Positions 47,716-56,759 of a stretch of 64,000 nucleotides of DNA are shown in pieces; positions within the stretch are counted from its first letter, which is position 1, and every line of letters starts with the position of its first letter. The DNA comes from Luzula sylvatica (Eukaryota > Streptophyta > Magnoliopsida > Poales > Juncaceae): positions 28,064,914 through 28,128,913 of the forward strand of contig OX326958.1 in NCBI GenBank assembly GCA_946800325.1, in the 5' to 3' direction. The notes beneath the pieces are model-generated. The model did not search any database, was not told the origin of the DNA, and worked only from the letters and a program-made list of their open reading frames with translations. The position numbers and the translations under genes were made by a program.

Positions 47716-49070
47716 CTATGGAATTACTAGTGTTTTTGTTTGAAGTTTTGAACTTTGTACTATGTTATTTTATTTTCAACACACAAAGCCTACGTACGGA
47801 TTTCAACAAAAAATATATAAATAAAATAAAATAGTGCATGCCTTTATTTTACAAATTCTGCATAATGTAGGGTCTTAAGCAAAAAAAAAATATATTAAAA
47901 AATACAACTTTTATCCTGGATGACTAAAATATAAGAAATTGGAAAATAAAATTTACTCGACATTCTAATATTCCTCAAATATTTAATAAAAAAAAATCAA
48001 ATCGACTCAAAGATATATAAATTATTGCAAAAATACTCCTTTTAAAAATAAGTTTCTGTCATGAAAATATAAACTGATTTGAAATCAGGATGGTATAATT
48101 TGGATCAAAGTAAACTTGAGTAGCAGATGCAGCACGCACAGGGAAAAGATAAAACTTGTAAAAATTCAAATTCAAATAAACATGAAGGTGAAGTCTTGTT
48201 GTTATGACTTGTATTAGTTATGAACTAAACTTCAAAATCAAAATTCAAATCATAAAAAAAAAATGAGAAGTAAACATTAGAACCGCGTAGTGACTATGGA
48301 CCGAGTCTTTTATTGCCAAATAAACATAATCAATAGCCATAAAATTCGATGAGAAAGTAAAATGAAACCGTTTAATTTGAACTTTTGACAATTCAACTCT
48401 CAAACTTGCACCCATTTTGTGCAACACTTGCAAAATATTTTATCTGTTTCGCTCGTGGTGTGACTGTTTGTGTAGCTTATGCATTTAATTATCTGCACCA
48501 AGATTCAAAAATGAATTCTTATGTCAAACTATTGAAAGATAGTTTCAAATATTTTTTGTTTCGTGCTAAAAATGTTATGATGGTGATTTTATATAATGTA
48601 TTTGATAAATATGTTTTCGTGTCATAATTTTCTATTTGATTTATATTAAAATTTGTGTTTGATCATCAGTATTATACAATAATAGAAAGAACATATTTTT
48701 TTACAAAATTAAAGAAATCATTAGTATATAGCATTCTCTTCATATTTTATGCAATTCCACTCAATAAAAAACATATATAAATAAAAATAAATATGATATA
48801 CTTGGAAAATAATATGATAGTCGTCATTTTTTCATTATCTTTATTTGTCTTGCTTAGACAATTTTCACGACATTTTCTAATACATCAACTTTGTACATTC
48901 TAAGTGAATGTGGGCTAATTATAAATAAGAACACATATAAAAGTATATTGTACAAAAAAAATTTGACAATAAAATCAAACCTATCTAATTTCCAAATTTA
49001 ATTATCACCCACACTTATTACTTTCTAATTAAATGGATATTGAAATGTTGATATTTTTTACAAGATGTGT
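47716..49070. other. AT-rich intergenic DNA
   Basis: No gene recognised; the open frame at 48385-48627 has no domain. 48241-48315 resembles the upstream region of the 36.2-kb peptide gene. Confidence 0.5.
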
Positions 49071-49640
49071 AGATTTATTGCAATAAATCATATAAATATT
49101 AATTCAAGATGACTTTGCAATATAAAAATTAATTTTAACAGGTTTCAAACTCATGAGATTTTCACTTTTAAAATATTTAATGATCAACATGAATTTTAAT
49201 ACATATTTAATGACATAAATATAATAACATCAATTCCTCCTTGTATAAATTTATTGCAATAAAATCATATAAATATTAAGGGGGCTTCTATCATACATTC
49301 ATTTCCTTATCATACACCCATTTTCAAGGGTATTTGGAGTAATTATCCATTTATGATTATTTAAAGTAAGACATCAAATATATTTATCAATTAATGTTTA
49401 ACTAAATTAGAATTTTTTGTTGTTCATTTAAACAAAAATCTCTATAAAAGATACATTTTATGATACACCCTTTTACAAATATAATTAATTGCTAAAATAC
49501 CCAAAATACCCTTGTAAAAGAGTGTATGATAGAACTCCCCAAATATTAAATCAAGATGACTTTGCAATATAAAAAATTAATTTTAACAAGTTTCGAACTC
49601 ACGAAACTTTCACTTTTAAAATATTTAATGATCAACATGA
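49071..49640. repeat. Direct duplication of about 170 bp, second copy holding a MITE
   Basis: Copy 1 (about 49071-49240) and copy 2 (about 49250-49279 plus 49541-49660) share ATTGCAATAAATCATATAAA, TCAAGATGACTTTGCAATAT and ATTTAATGATCAACATGAA. The second copy contains the MITE at 49280-49540; the first is the uninterrupted version. Confidence 0.8.
49280..49540. mobile_element. MULE-type MITE, 9-bp TSD AAATATTAA
   Basis: Ends GGGGGCTTCTATCATACA and, on the other strand, GGGGAGTTCTATCATACAC. AAATATTAA is repeated at 49271-49279 and 49541-49549. 261 bp, no coding. The empty site is preserved in the neighbouring duplicate. A relic of the same end occurs at about 56391-56410. Confidence 0.88.
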
Positions 49641-49899
49641 ATCTTAATAATGTAAATACTCTTTTCTTATTAATATAGACCGAATACCAATTTGGTATTC
49701 TTTTCAAAAAACATGAATCTTATTACATATTTATTATTTAATTATATAAATATAATAACATCAAATACTCCTTGTATATAACAAATGCAAGCCAAAAAAT
49801 TGCAACAACCCTTTACATGAATTGCTACATTGTGAAGGACACAAATTAAGTACCTAGTCAATTCTAGTGCTCTTACCTGTTCAACCCACACCATTTCTC

Positions 49900-49907
49900 T
49901 ATAAAAA
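49900..49907 (+). promoter_or_regulatory. TATA box of the 50.0-kb peptide gene
   Basis: TATAAAAA lies about 113 bp before the ATG, preceded by CCATTTCTC. Confidence 0.65.
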
Positions 49908-50019
49908 CCATTTTCACGTTGTCTCGACACACAACATATACCAAACATTATTCTTACCTTAAATTCCACCTTCAAAAACTATCATCTTAATTCGATCCCT
50001 TGAGATATCTACATAAAAA

Positions 50020-50229
50020 ATGATATCTACGAATACAAAAGCAATAATAATTCTCGGTCTAATGATCTTTTGCATGAACTTTCTCATGATGGAAGCCGCG
50101 AGACCGATAGAAGGAGATAGTTGGGCTCGATCCGTCAATCAGCTCTTACAGTGTTTGTCGAAAAACGGTCCTCATTCAGGACCATCTCATTGCACTCACA
50201 ACCCGAATAATCATGGAGATCCTTGTTAG
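50020..50229 (+). CDS. Secreted signalling peptide precursor, CTNIP/SCREW-like (third copy)
   Basis: 69 aa. Signal peptide residues 1-27 (hydrophobic IIILGLMIFCMNFLMM) ending MEAA, then RPIEGDSW and the C-terminal block LLQCLSKNGPHSGPSHC with Cys58 and Cys69 ten residues apart. The protein ends at the second Cys. It has the strict SGPS core shared with PIP/PIPL peptides and the THNPNN stretch between the cysteines parallels DPNN and HDRNH in the two other copies. An extra Cys at 45 is unique. It diverges from the 33.6/36.2-kb pair in the signal peptide, so it is an older duplicate. Intact and single-exon. Confidence 0.78.
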   Translation: MISTNTKAIIILGLMIFCMNFLMMEAARPIEGDSWARSVNQLLQCLSKNGPHSGPSHCTHNPNNHGDPC

Positions 50230-51291
50230 CAGTATCCAGCAGCGCACGTTTAATTTATTCGATATCATTACATTTCAGCAAATAATAGATTTTAGAAAAA
50301 TGAGAGAAATGTCAAATATGTACAAAATTTACTTGCTTCATGCAGAATGTTAGGAGGATTTCGCTCCAGTTTTGTATGTTTTAAGAATTAATTGTAGTTG
50401 TAAATTTGTAATTATTATTCTCATTTTATTTTTGAGAAAATTGTGATTTTTCTTTCACTAATACATCTTTCAACGTTAACTAATTAAATAACTGGAGGTC
50501 AAAAAGTATTCATAAATAATAATTAATTGTCGTCCACTATATATTTACAAGTCAAACTAGTAGCTGGCATAATCTTTGATTTCATATGTGCACTTTTTGC
50601 CAACATAAAACCTGTATATAAACCGTGAAAAAGATTGTCCCAAAAAAGTTATTTAAACACGGTTTTGCTCATGTGATAAGAAAGTCGTGTCAAAGAACGT
50701 TTTTTTGCTGTAATGGATAGATTGTAAACATTATTTTTGTAATTAAAAATTAGATCTTGTTTTCAAGGATGAAATGATAAGCTTCTACACTCTATTTCCA
50801 TAGTAAAATAAGTTTCACATTACATGGTCAAATTTATTGTAGAAATTTTAATCACGACTATAAAAAATGAGACAAATTAATTTGATAATTGAGACAAACA
50901 TTAGACAGTTCATTATGTTATTATACAAACATACATTCTAAAGAAATAATTTATTTTTTCATGCAGTAAGGTATTCTCAATTAATATTTCTCTATATTCA
51001 TGGGCCATATCGACGTGATATATTAATCGTAAATATCGAAACGGGCAGTACAGCGTAAAAGTTCGCATGAGGCTAAACATTAGGTGATCGTATCGTACAT
51101 ATTGCCAAATAATTAATTAAATTCTGAGCAGGCAATATCATTTAATCATATTAAATGAATTTTAAGTTACAAAAGAATATTGTTTTGACTTTTAAAAAAT
51201 GCATTTATCTTCACCTTCATTTGCAAATTTGAATGAGAGTTATATTTATTTCCAAGTAGCCAAAAGAAGGTGAGGAGAAATACAAATATTC
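50230..51291. other. Intergenic DNA between peptide genes
   Basis: AT-rich, no gene recognised. A TATATTTA box at 51241-51248 is the nearest core-promoter candidate for the next gene but lies only 44 bp before its ATG. Confidence 0.5.
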
Positions 51292-51558
51292 ATGGCTTTT
51301 CATCACAAGCATGTAGTCAACACTTTTGTGTTTTTTGGTTTCATGCTCATGATCTTGAGCTCTTTGCTAGCAACACTCGGAGCAGCACGCTACGTCGTCA
51401 GTTGTAACCCGGCCAGTGAGCTTGCACCGCGTCTCAGTGGAGATTCCGTTCAGAAGAAACTGATACCGCCTTCAGGGCCGAGTCGCGGTAGAAACGATAT
51501 CGACTTCAAATTCCCTAATCGTGGAGGCTATTTTAGAGCTGGTGACAATACTCCGTAA
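51292..51558 (+). CDS. Secreted IDA-like (IDL) peptide precursor
   Basis: 88 aa. A strongly hydrophobic segment (residues 10-32) acts as signal peptide, ending GAARY. The variable middle (residues 34-55) has a single Cys38. Near the C-terminus KKLIPPSGPSRGRND (55-69) resembles the IDA/IDL core PIPPSxPSxRHN, whose mature hydroxyproline peptide binds HAESA-type receptor kinases in abscission and immunity. Differences are Leu for the first Pro and Gly-Arg-Asn in place of Arg-His-Asn. Unlike IDA, 19 residues follow the core (DFKFPNRGGYFRAGDNTP), so further processing would be needed. A PIP-like peptide is the alternative, since both families share PSGPS. Confidence 0.68.
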   Translation: MAFHHKHVVNTFVFFGFMLMILSSLLATLGAARYVVSCNPASELAPRLSGDSVQKKLIPPSGPSRGRNDIDFKFPNRGGYFRAGDNTP

Positions 51559-52322
51559 TTGCATTTCCTTTTTTGTTTTGTTTTTTTGATTGTGCAAGTG
51601 AAGGTTCTGTGTTATGTTATGCAGCTATTTGAATTTTGAACAAATAAGAACGGTATTAATTTGAGGAAATTCGTATCTTTTCTCAAATAATGGTAACAAA
51701 TTATTGCTCCAAATTTTTAATACATAAAGAGAAATCCTGCAGTATATATATTATATATTGCTTTGTTTTTGTTTTTTTTTACTGTTTCTAAGGTTTGAAC
51801 ATAATCAATACACATATTTGTTTAATATAATCAGACCTTATTTTGTTGGGCCTGGAACGGCCCATATACACGTTTTACTCTATGGGCTACCAATTAGAAT
51901 GGATTAAATTTATTGGAACGGGAAGAATTGCAATGAAGAGAGAAAAGCTTAAATAAATGGAAAAAAAATAATATTACAAGCTATCAAGATTGCAATGCAA
52001 CTAAGAAAACTATCAAAATTGTAATGAATGCGAAAGGTTACAAAAGATTTTGATTTACATAAATGTTGGAAACTATAATAAATTTTTGCATAACAATATA
52101 GCATTCAAAAGATACCGGATGTAGTAATAAAACAAATCATAGTTGGTGTTATTTTATTTTTTTTATCAAAATATTTTTTTATTAACATATGTAGTAATTA
52201 AAAAATTTGTTACTGTTACTAATTTTAAAATAGGCCTAAAAAATTATTAGCATATAGTAATTAAATTGTTCTTATTATATATTATATGTTATATAATTTT
52301 AATATTTCATACATTATATATA
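51559..52322. other. AT-rich intergenic DNA with half of a duplicated block
   Basis: No gene. 52137-52310 is the first copy of a block repeated at 52645-52805. Confidence 0.5.
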
Positions 52323-52599
52323 TCTTATATATAAAGTTAAGAAAATTGTTCATATGAGAATGAGCCACATAGGCTAAAATTAATTGAATTCATTAGATAT
52401 TAATTAAGTAATTATTATTTGATTAAGTAGTCATTAATTGATCCAATAATTATAATTTGACCCAAAAATTATTAATTGAATTGTCACTATTTGATTAAAA
52501 AAATACATCAATAGTTATTAAAATGTACCACTGTTATAAATTGTGATATAGCGGTCAGTTGCACTCGGACTGTAATTTACATACTATCACCGATATTAC

Positions 52600-52804
52600 G
52601 CGAACTTTTATTTTCAAATACCTCATATAGGGATTAAAACTAATCATAGCTGGTGTTATTTTTTTTATCAAATTTTTTTTTTATTAACATATGTAGTAAT
52701 TAAAAAAATTGTTACTGTTACTAATTTTTAAATACGCCTAAAGAATTATTAGCATATAGTAATTAAATTGTTCTTATTATATATTATATGTTATATAATT
52801 TTAA

Positions 52805-52878
<74 letters not shown>

Positions 52879-53307
52879 AACTGACATAAATTAATGATAA
52901 GATGAACAACATTGTTAAAAGAACACCTTGCAAATATTTAAGAAATAAAATATCATTAAACTATTAAAAAAATACATAAAGGTTAATAAAATAAAAAAAC
53001 TAGATGTTTAAAGGGATATTTTTCTATCAATATATTTTCAAGGTGTTTATTTCATTATTATTTGATGTTGTTTTTTAATGAATAATAAATAAAATTTTAA
53101 AATTATATAAACACAACATGCAATATTTTTTTTTTAAATCACTACACGTTAAAAAATGTATATGAATTTTCTTAAAATTAATAAAAATAACAAGAATATT
53201 TTTTTAATTACTACATAAATAAAAAAGTATTTTGGCCAAAAAATTTAATATCATCCATGGTTAGTTTTAACCCTCATAGGAGGTATTTGAAAATAAAAGT
53301 TTGGTAG
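52600..53307. repeat. Inverted repeat nested in the Helitron
   Basis: ACTTTTATTTTCAAATACC (from about 52605) followed by AACTAATCATAG-type sequence is mirrored at 53245-53307 (GGTATTTGAAAATAAAAGT). The arms of about 50 bp suggest a decayed TIR element. Interior is AT-rich and non-coding. Confidence 0.6.
52806..52875. repeat. (AT)n microsatellite
   Basis: About 34 uninterrupted AT units within the Helitron. Confidence 0.97.
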
Positions 53308-53835
53308 ACTGGTGTTTTTTGGAATTTTCAAAAAGATGAGGATTTTTTACGATGTCAAAAAAGTTATGGTTTTTTTTTTTGAAAATTTCCCATACCCAAA
53401 TATATTTCTCTCTCTTCGTTATTTTCGGCGACTAAACCTAATGAGACAAATAAGACCGATGGTGGAGGCAATTTCAAAGTGGAGTGAATGGCAGGAGAGG
53501 TCGATATGAACGAAGAAGGAGAGTGATATTATGGATGAAGGAGAGTGATGGAGACGGCGAGAACGAGTTATTATGATTGTTTCGATTTTTGTTTAATACA
53601 TGACTTTTCATAATAACATCAGCAATATCGCGAATAAATAAATTTAAACAAACTACAAAAAAAAAACATGATGACAACACGAAAAATTATACTCAATCAC
53701 AATAACTATATATAAAAAATAAATACTTCAGAAATAAAACAAAAAAATAAAAATTAAGATAAAAAATGACATGCACAAAAATTACATCACAATAAACTAA
53801 AAAACTCCCGCGCAATTGCGCGGGAAAAAAGCTAG

Positions 53836-54500
53836 TTAAACATAAAAAGAAAACAAATTAGAAGGACAATGAATAAAATGTTTGAATCCAAGTGTTCCTA
53901 TAATATCCAAAAATGCGAGTTATGCGATTTATTTCAAAATTTATGTTTTGCTCTTAGTTTTTCAAGACATGCTTACGAATGAAAATTTCCCTAAATCTAT
54001 TTTGAAAAGAAAAATAATAATAATATATGCCAATGTGTCAATCAATAAAAATTGCAATAAAGGAGATATATAAATAGCACATTTAAATAATTATATATAA
54101 ACAAATTATAAAAATTGCAAATGCACTTCACATTATAAAAAGATGTAATATGTGAAAGGGTTACAAATATATTTTGATTTACACAGTGTTTGGAAATTTT
54201 TAATAAAATTTAATATTTAATATAAGATTTAAAAGATTCAAAATTTATTGTTTTAGGTTCTTACAAGAATGTCCTCGTTATTAATCGGTCCATTTTTCAT
54301 TAAGACAAATTCAACAAATCTAACCTACCTTCAACTAGTCCATGTTTTACAGCATATTAATCGAGATAATTCATATCATAAAATCTCATGCAAATCATTT
54401 GAATTAATTACCTAAACCACATACAATTTATCATATCATAAAATTTCATGCAAATCATTTGAATTAATTACCTGAACCACATACAATTTATCTGTGTTAC
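53836..54500. other. Upstream region of the multi-peptide precursor
   Basis: AT-rich. A ~65-bp unit (TCATATCATAAAATCTCATG...ACCACATACAATTTATC) is tandemly duplicated at about 54371-54491, just before the TATA box. Confidence 0.6.
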
Positions 54501-54508
54501 TATATAAA
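54501..54508 (+). promoter_or_regulatory. TATA box of the multi-peptide precursor
   Basis: TATATAAA lies 50 bp upstream of the ATG, implying a very short leader. Confidence 0.65.
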
Positions 54509-54558
54509 CGTCATGAATTTGGGCATATAGTATCCCACATCATACAAAATAACAAAAA

Positions 54559-55365
54559 ATGGCTTTTCCACATACGTTATTTGTGTTTTCATGTTTTGTT
54601 TTATTAATCTTTAGTTTCGAATTAGCTATATCGGTCGCAAGACCAATTCACGAAAATAACGGTCGTAGTATTCCGGCAAATCTTCCAAAACGTCCTTCAT
54701 CATCTCTTGGTAAAGGAGGACATAGTATTTCGACAAATCCATCAAAATTTTCTCTGTCATCTTTTGATAAAGGAGGACACAATATTTCGGCCAATCCACC
54801 AAAAAATCCCCCATCATCGCCCAATAAAGATGGACATAATATTCCGGCAAATCCGCCAATAAATCCTCCATCATCTCCCGGCAAAAGGGGACACATTATA
54901 CCGGCAAATCCACCAAAAATTCCTCCATCATCACTGGGTAAAGAAGGACATAGTATTGGGACAAATCTAAACAAAGTATCATCAAGAGATTCAGTCCTCT
55001 CATCATCTCCTGGTGGTGGTGGACATAGCAATCTGCTAAGTCTAGAGAAATATTTGTATCAAAACAAACTCCTTTCAAGAGGTTCAGTCCCTCCATCATC
55101 TCCTGGTGGTGATGGGCATGAAAATATACCGTCAAGTGTAGAGAAATGTTCAGGTCAAAATGATGTCCTATCAAGAGGTTCAGTCCTTCCATCATCTCCT
55201 GATGGTGGTGGACATGACAATATGCCGTCAATTGTAGAGAAACAGTTTAATCGATTGGAGAATGTATCTTGTTTGGACATTTTTAAAAAGGGCCCATCTC
55301 CCGGTGGTGGTGGGCATGGTGACACTAACTCTTATAAAAAAATCCAAATTCTCCCCTCCCATTAA
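54559..55365 (+). CDS. Multi-copy PIP/CEP-like secreted peptide precursor (nine cores)
   Basis: 268 aa. Signal peptide residues 1-27 (LFVFSCFVLLIFSFELAISVA) then RPIHENNGR. Nine copies of a core ending in Gly-His follow, with the His at residues 55, 74, 93, 112, 131, 156, 187, 219 and 253. The first five are spaced by exactly 19 residues (57-bp tandem repeat, e.g. IPANPPINPPSSPGKRGH). The last four sit in longer units of 25-34 residues containing LSRGSV and VEK. The ninth, KGPSPGGGGH, matches the PIP consensus SGPSPxGxGH in all but the first Ser; others resemble the SPGxGH end of CEP peptides. Both families are hydroxyproline peptide hormones cut from secreted precursors and read by LRR receptor kinases. 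PIP precursors usually carry one or two cores, so nine is exceptional. The last 11 residues and stop appear to derive from a Helitron. No paralog in the window. Confidence 0.82.
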   Translation: MAFPHTLFVFSCFVLLIFSFELAISVARPIHENNGRSIPANLPKRPSSSLGKGGHSISTNPSKFSLSSFDKGGHNISANPPKNPPSSPNKDGHNIPANPPINPPSSPGKRGHIIPANPPKIPPSSLGKEGHSIGTNLNKVSSRDSVLSSSPGGGGHSNLLSLEKYLYQNKLLSRGSVPPSSPGGDGHENIPSSVEKCSGQNDVLSRGSVLPSSPDGGGHDNMPSIVEKQFNRLENVSCLDIFKKGPSPGGGGHGDTNSYKKIQILPSH

Positions 55366-56753
55366 TTTTTGAATACTAGAGATATGGTGAGGCCACGTCA
55401 CCCTGGTACTGTTCATCGATAATGTTCACCGGTACTGTTCATTCCGTTACTGTTCAATAAGTTACTGTTCATCTCGGTACTATTCTTTTTTTTTTTTTTT
55501 GGAATTTTATTTTATTTGACATATGTCTTGTGTTCTAAATAAAATATTTGAATTTTTCATCGTATTAATAAATATAATTGACATATGTCTTGTGTTCTAA
55601 ATAAAATATTTGAATTTTTCATCGTATTAATAAAAATAATTTGTATACTATAATTTTACTGTTAACAAAATACTATTCACACAAATACTTTTTGTTAGCC
55701 TGAGCTGGTATTATTATTTTTTTTGGCTTATTATAACAGTTTTGATTGGTACCAATAGGGGTGTAAACGGTTCGGATCCGGTTCGGGTAGTGGTCATACC
55801 AGATCCGGATCCGTATTTTTTGTCGGATCCGGATCCGGATAGTGTCGGATCCGGATACGGTTCGGATATTAAACGGATACGGATACGGTTCGGATATCGT
55901 CGGATACGGGTACGGATCCGGATAATATTCTGATAGTTCAGACATATATTGTATATGTAATTAATTATTTTTTTCTAACCAAAATATTTATGATACAATT
56001 ATGATAATACTTAAGTAATAAATAATATAATTATACTTTACTAAATTCAAATATTTGTCGAATATAATAGAGTAATTTGGTCGAAATGATGAAAACGTGA
56101 GTTTGACTAATAATTTATGTCGCGCGAATACGGATACTAATAATTTATAATGTATACAATATTATATTTTTATTAATCAATTCAAAATATATTTCTTAAA
56201 TTTTAATTTAATTCTTATATTAAAGGAAATTATTATATGATATTTTACAAATAACAATAGGTCGTGGCTTAAATTCTTTATTTTGACAAGACCATGGCTT
56301 GCATAGACCATGTTATATTTGTAATTAACAATATGTTAATTATTGATAGGTAATTAAATACATTACTTATATTTCAAGTTTTATATGTAGGGGCTTCTAT
56401 CATACACATTTTGGAAAAACGGGTACCCGTTTTGCATTGCTATTCGGATCCGGGTAATTATCCGGATCCGACCGTATTTTTTGTTCCGGATCCGAAAAAA
56501 CGGATCCGGGTAGTATCCGGATCCGCTCGGATCCGGATAATTTTATTCGGATCCGGTTCGGGTCGGGTCGGGCATTACCCGCACCATTTACATCCCTAGG
56601 TACCAAGCTGCGTTTTTTTTTGCTTATTATAATATTTTTGATTTGTACCAATTCTAAATATATCAAATAATATATAAAATTATTACTTTTGCTTATTATA
56701 TTATTTCTTATCAAATAATATACCCCGCAGCGAAGCGCGGGATATTGTCCTAG
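55330..56753 (+). mobile_element. Non-autonomous Helitron overlapping the peptide gene's end
   Basis: The 3' end is clear: CCCCGCAGCGAAGCGCGGG (56723-56741), then ATATTGTC and CTAG|T (to 56753). The proposed 5' end is TCTTATAAAAAAATCC at 55330, matching TCTTATATATAAATC of the 29.2-kb and 52.3-kb elements. A GAGGCCACGTCACC motif follows about 60 bp in, as in the sisters. Inside are five TTACTGTTCA-like repeats (55409-55484), a 63-bp tandem duplication (55518-55643) and a hAT element. The base before the 5' TC is C instead of the usual A. Confidence 0.65.
55756..56598. mobile_element. hAT-type element nested in the Helitron, TSD GGTACCAA
   Basis: Inverted ends TAGGGGTGTAAACGG and, on the other strand, TAGGGATGTAAATGG. 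A perfect GGTACCAA duplication lies at 55748-55755 and 56599-56606. Subterminal blocks are dense in GGATCCGG/CGGATACGG repeats. Interior is AT-rich; near 56391 lies a relic of a MULE-MITE end (GGGGCTTCTATCATACAC). No transposase. Confidence 0.87.
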
Positions 56754-56759
56754 TCTAAT

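Larger units (their letters stand above)
52323..53835 (+). mobile_element. Non-autonomous Helitron (1.5 kb)
   Basis: 5' end A|TCTTATATATAAAG; 3' end palindrome CCCGCGCAATTGCGCGGG (53807-53824), then AAAAAAG and CTAG|T. GAGCCACATAGG near the 5' end parallels the GAGCCACGTCACC of the sister elements. Nested inside are an inverted repeat (52600-53307) and an (AT)n tract. No Rep/helicase gene. Confidence 0.85.

Noticed and set aside
48385..48627. 80-aa open frame as a further peptide gene
   Set aside because: No signal peptide and no SGPS/GH/Cys core; nothing links it to the peptide cluster except nearby upstream homology.
54626..55231. Long minus-strand open frames (up to 127 aa, Pro/Asp-rich) opposite the multi-peptide gene
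   Set aside because: They arise because the 57-bp tandem repeat keeps several frames open; only the plus frame has a signal peptide, TATA box and conserved cores.
55756..56598. Two separate GGATCC-rich satellites
   Set aside because: The blocks are inverted copies bounded by matching TIRs and an 8-bp TSD, so they are the two ends of one hAT-type element.
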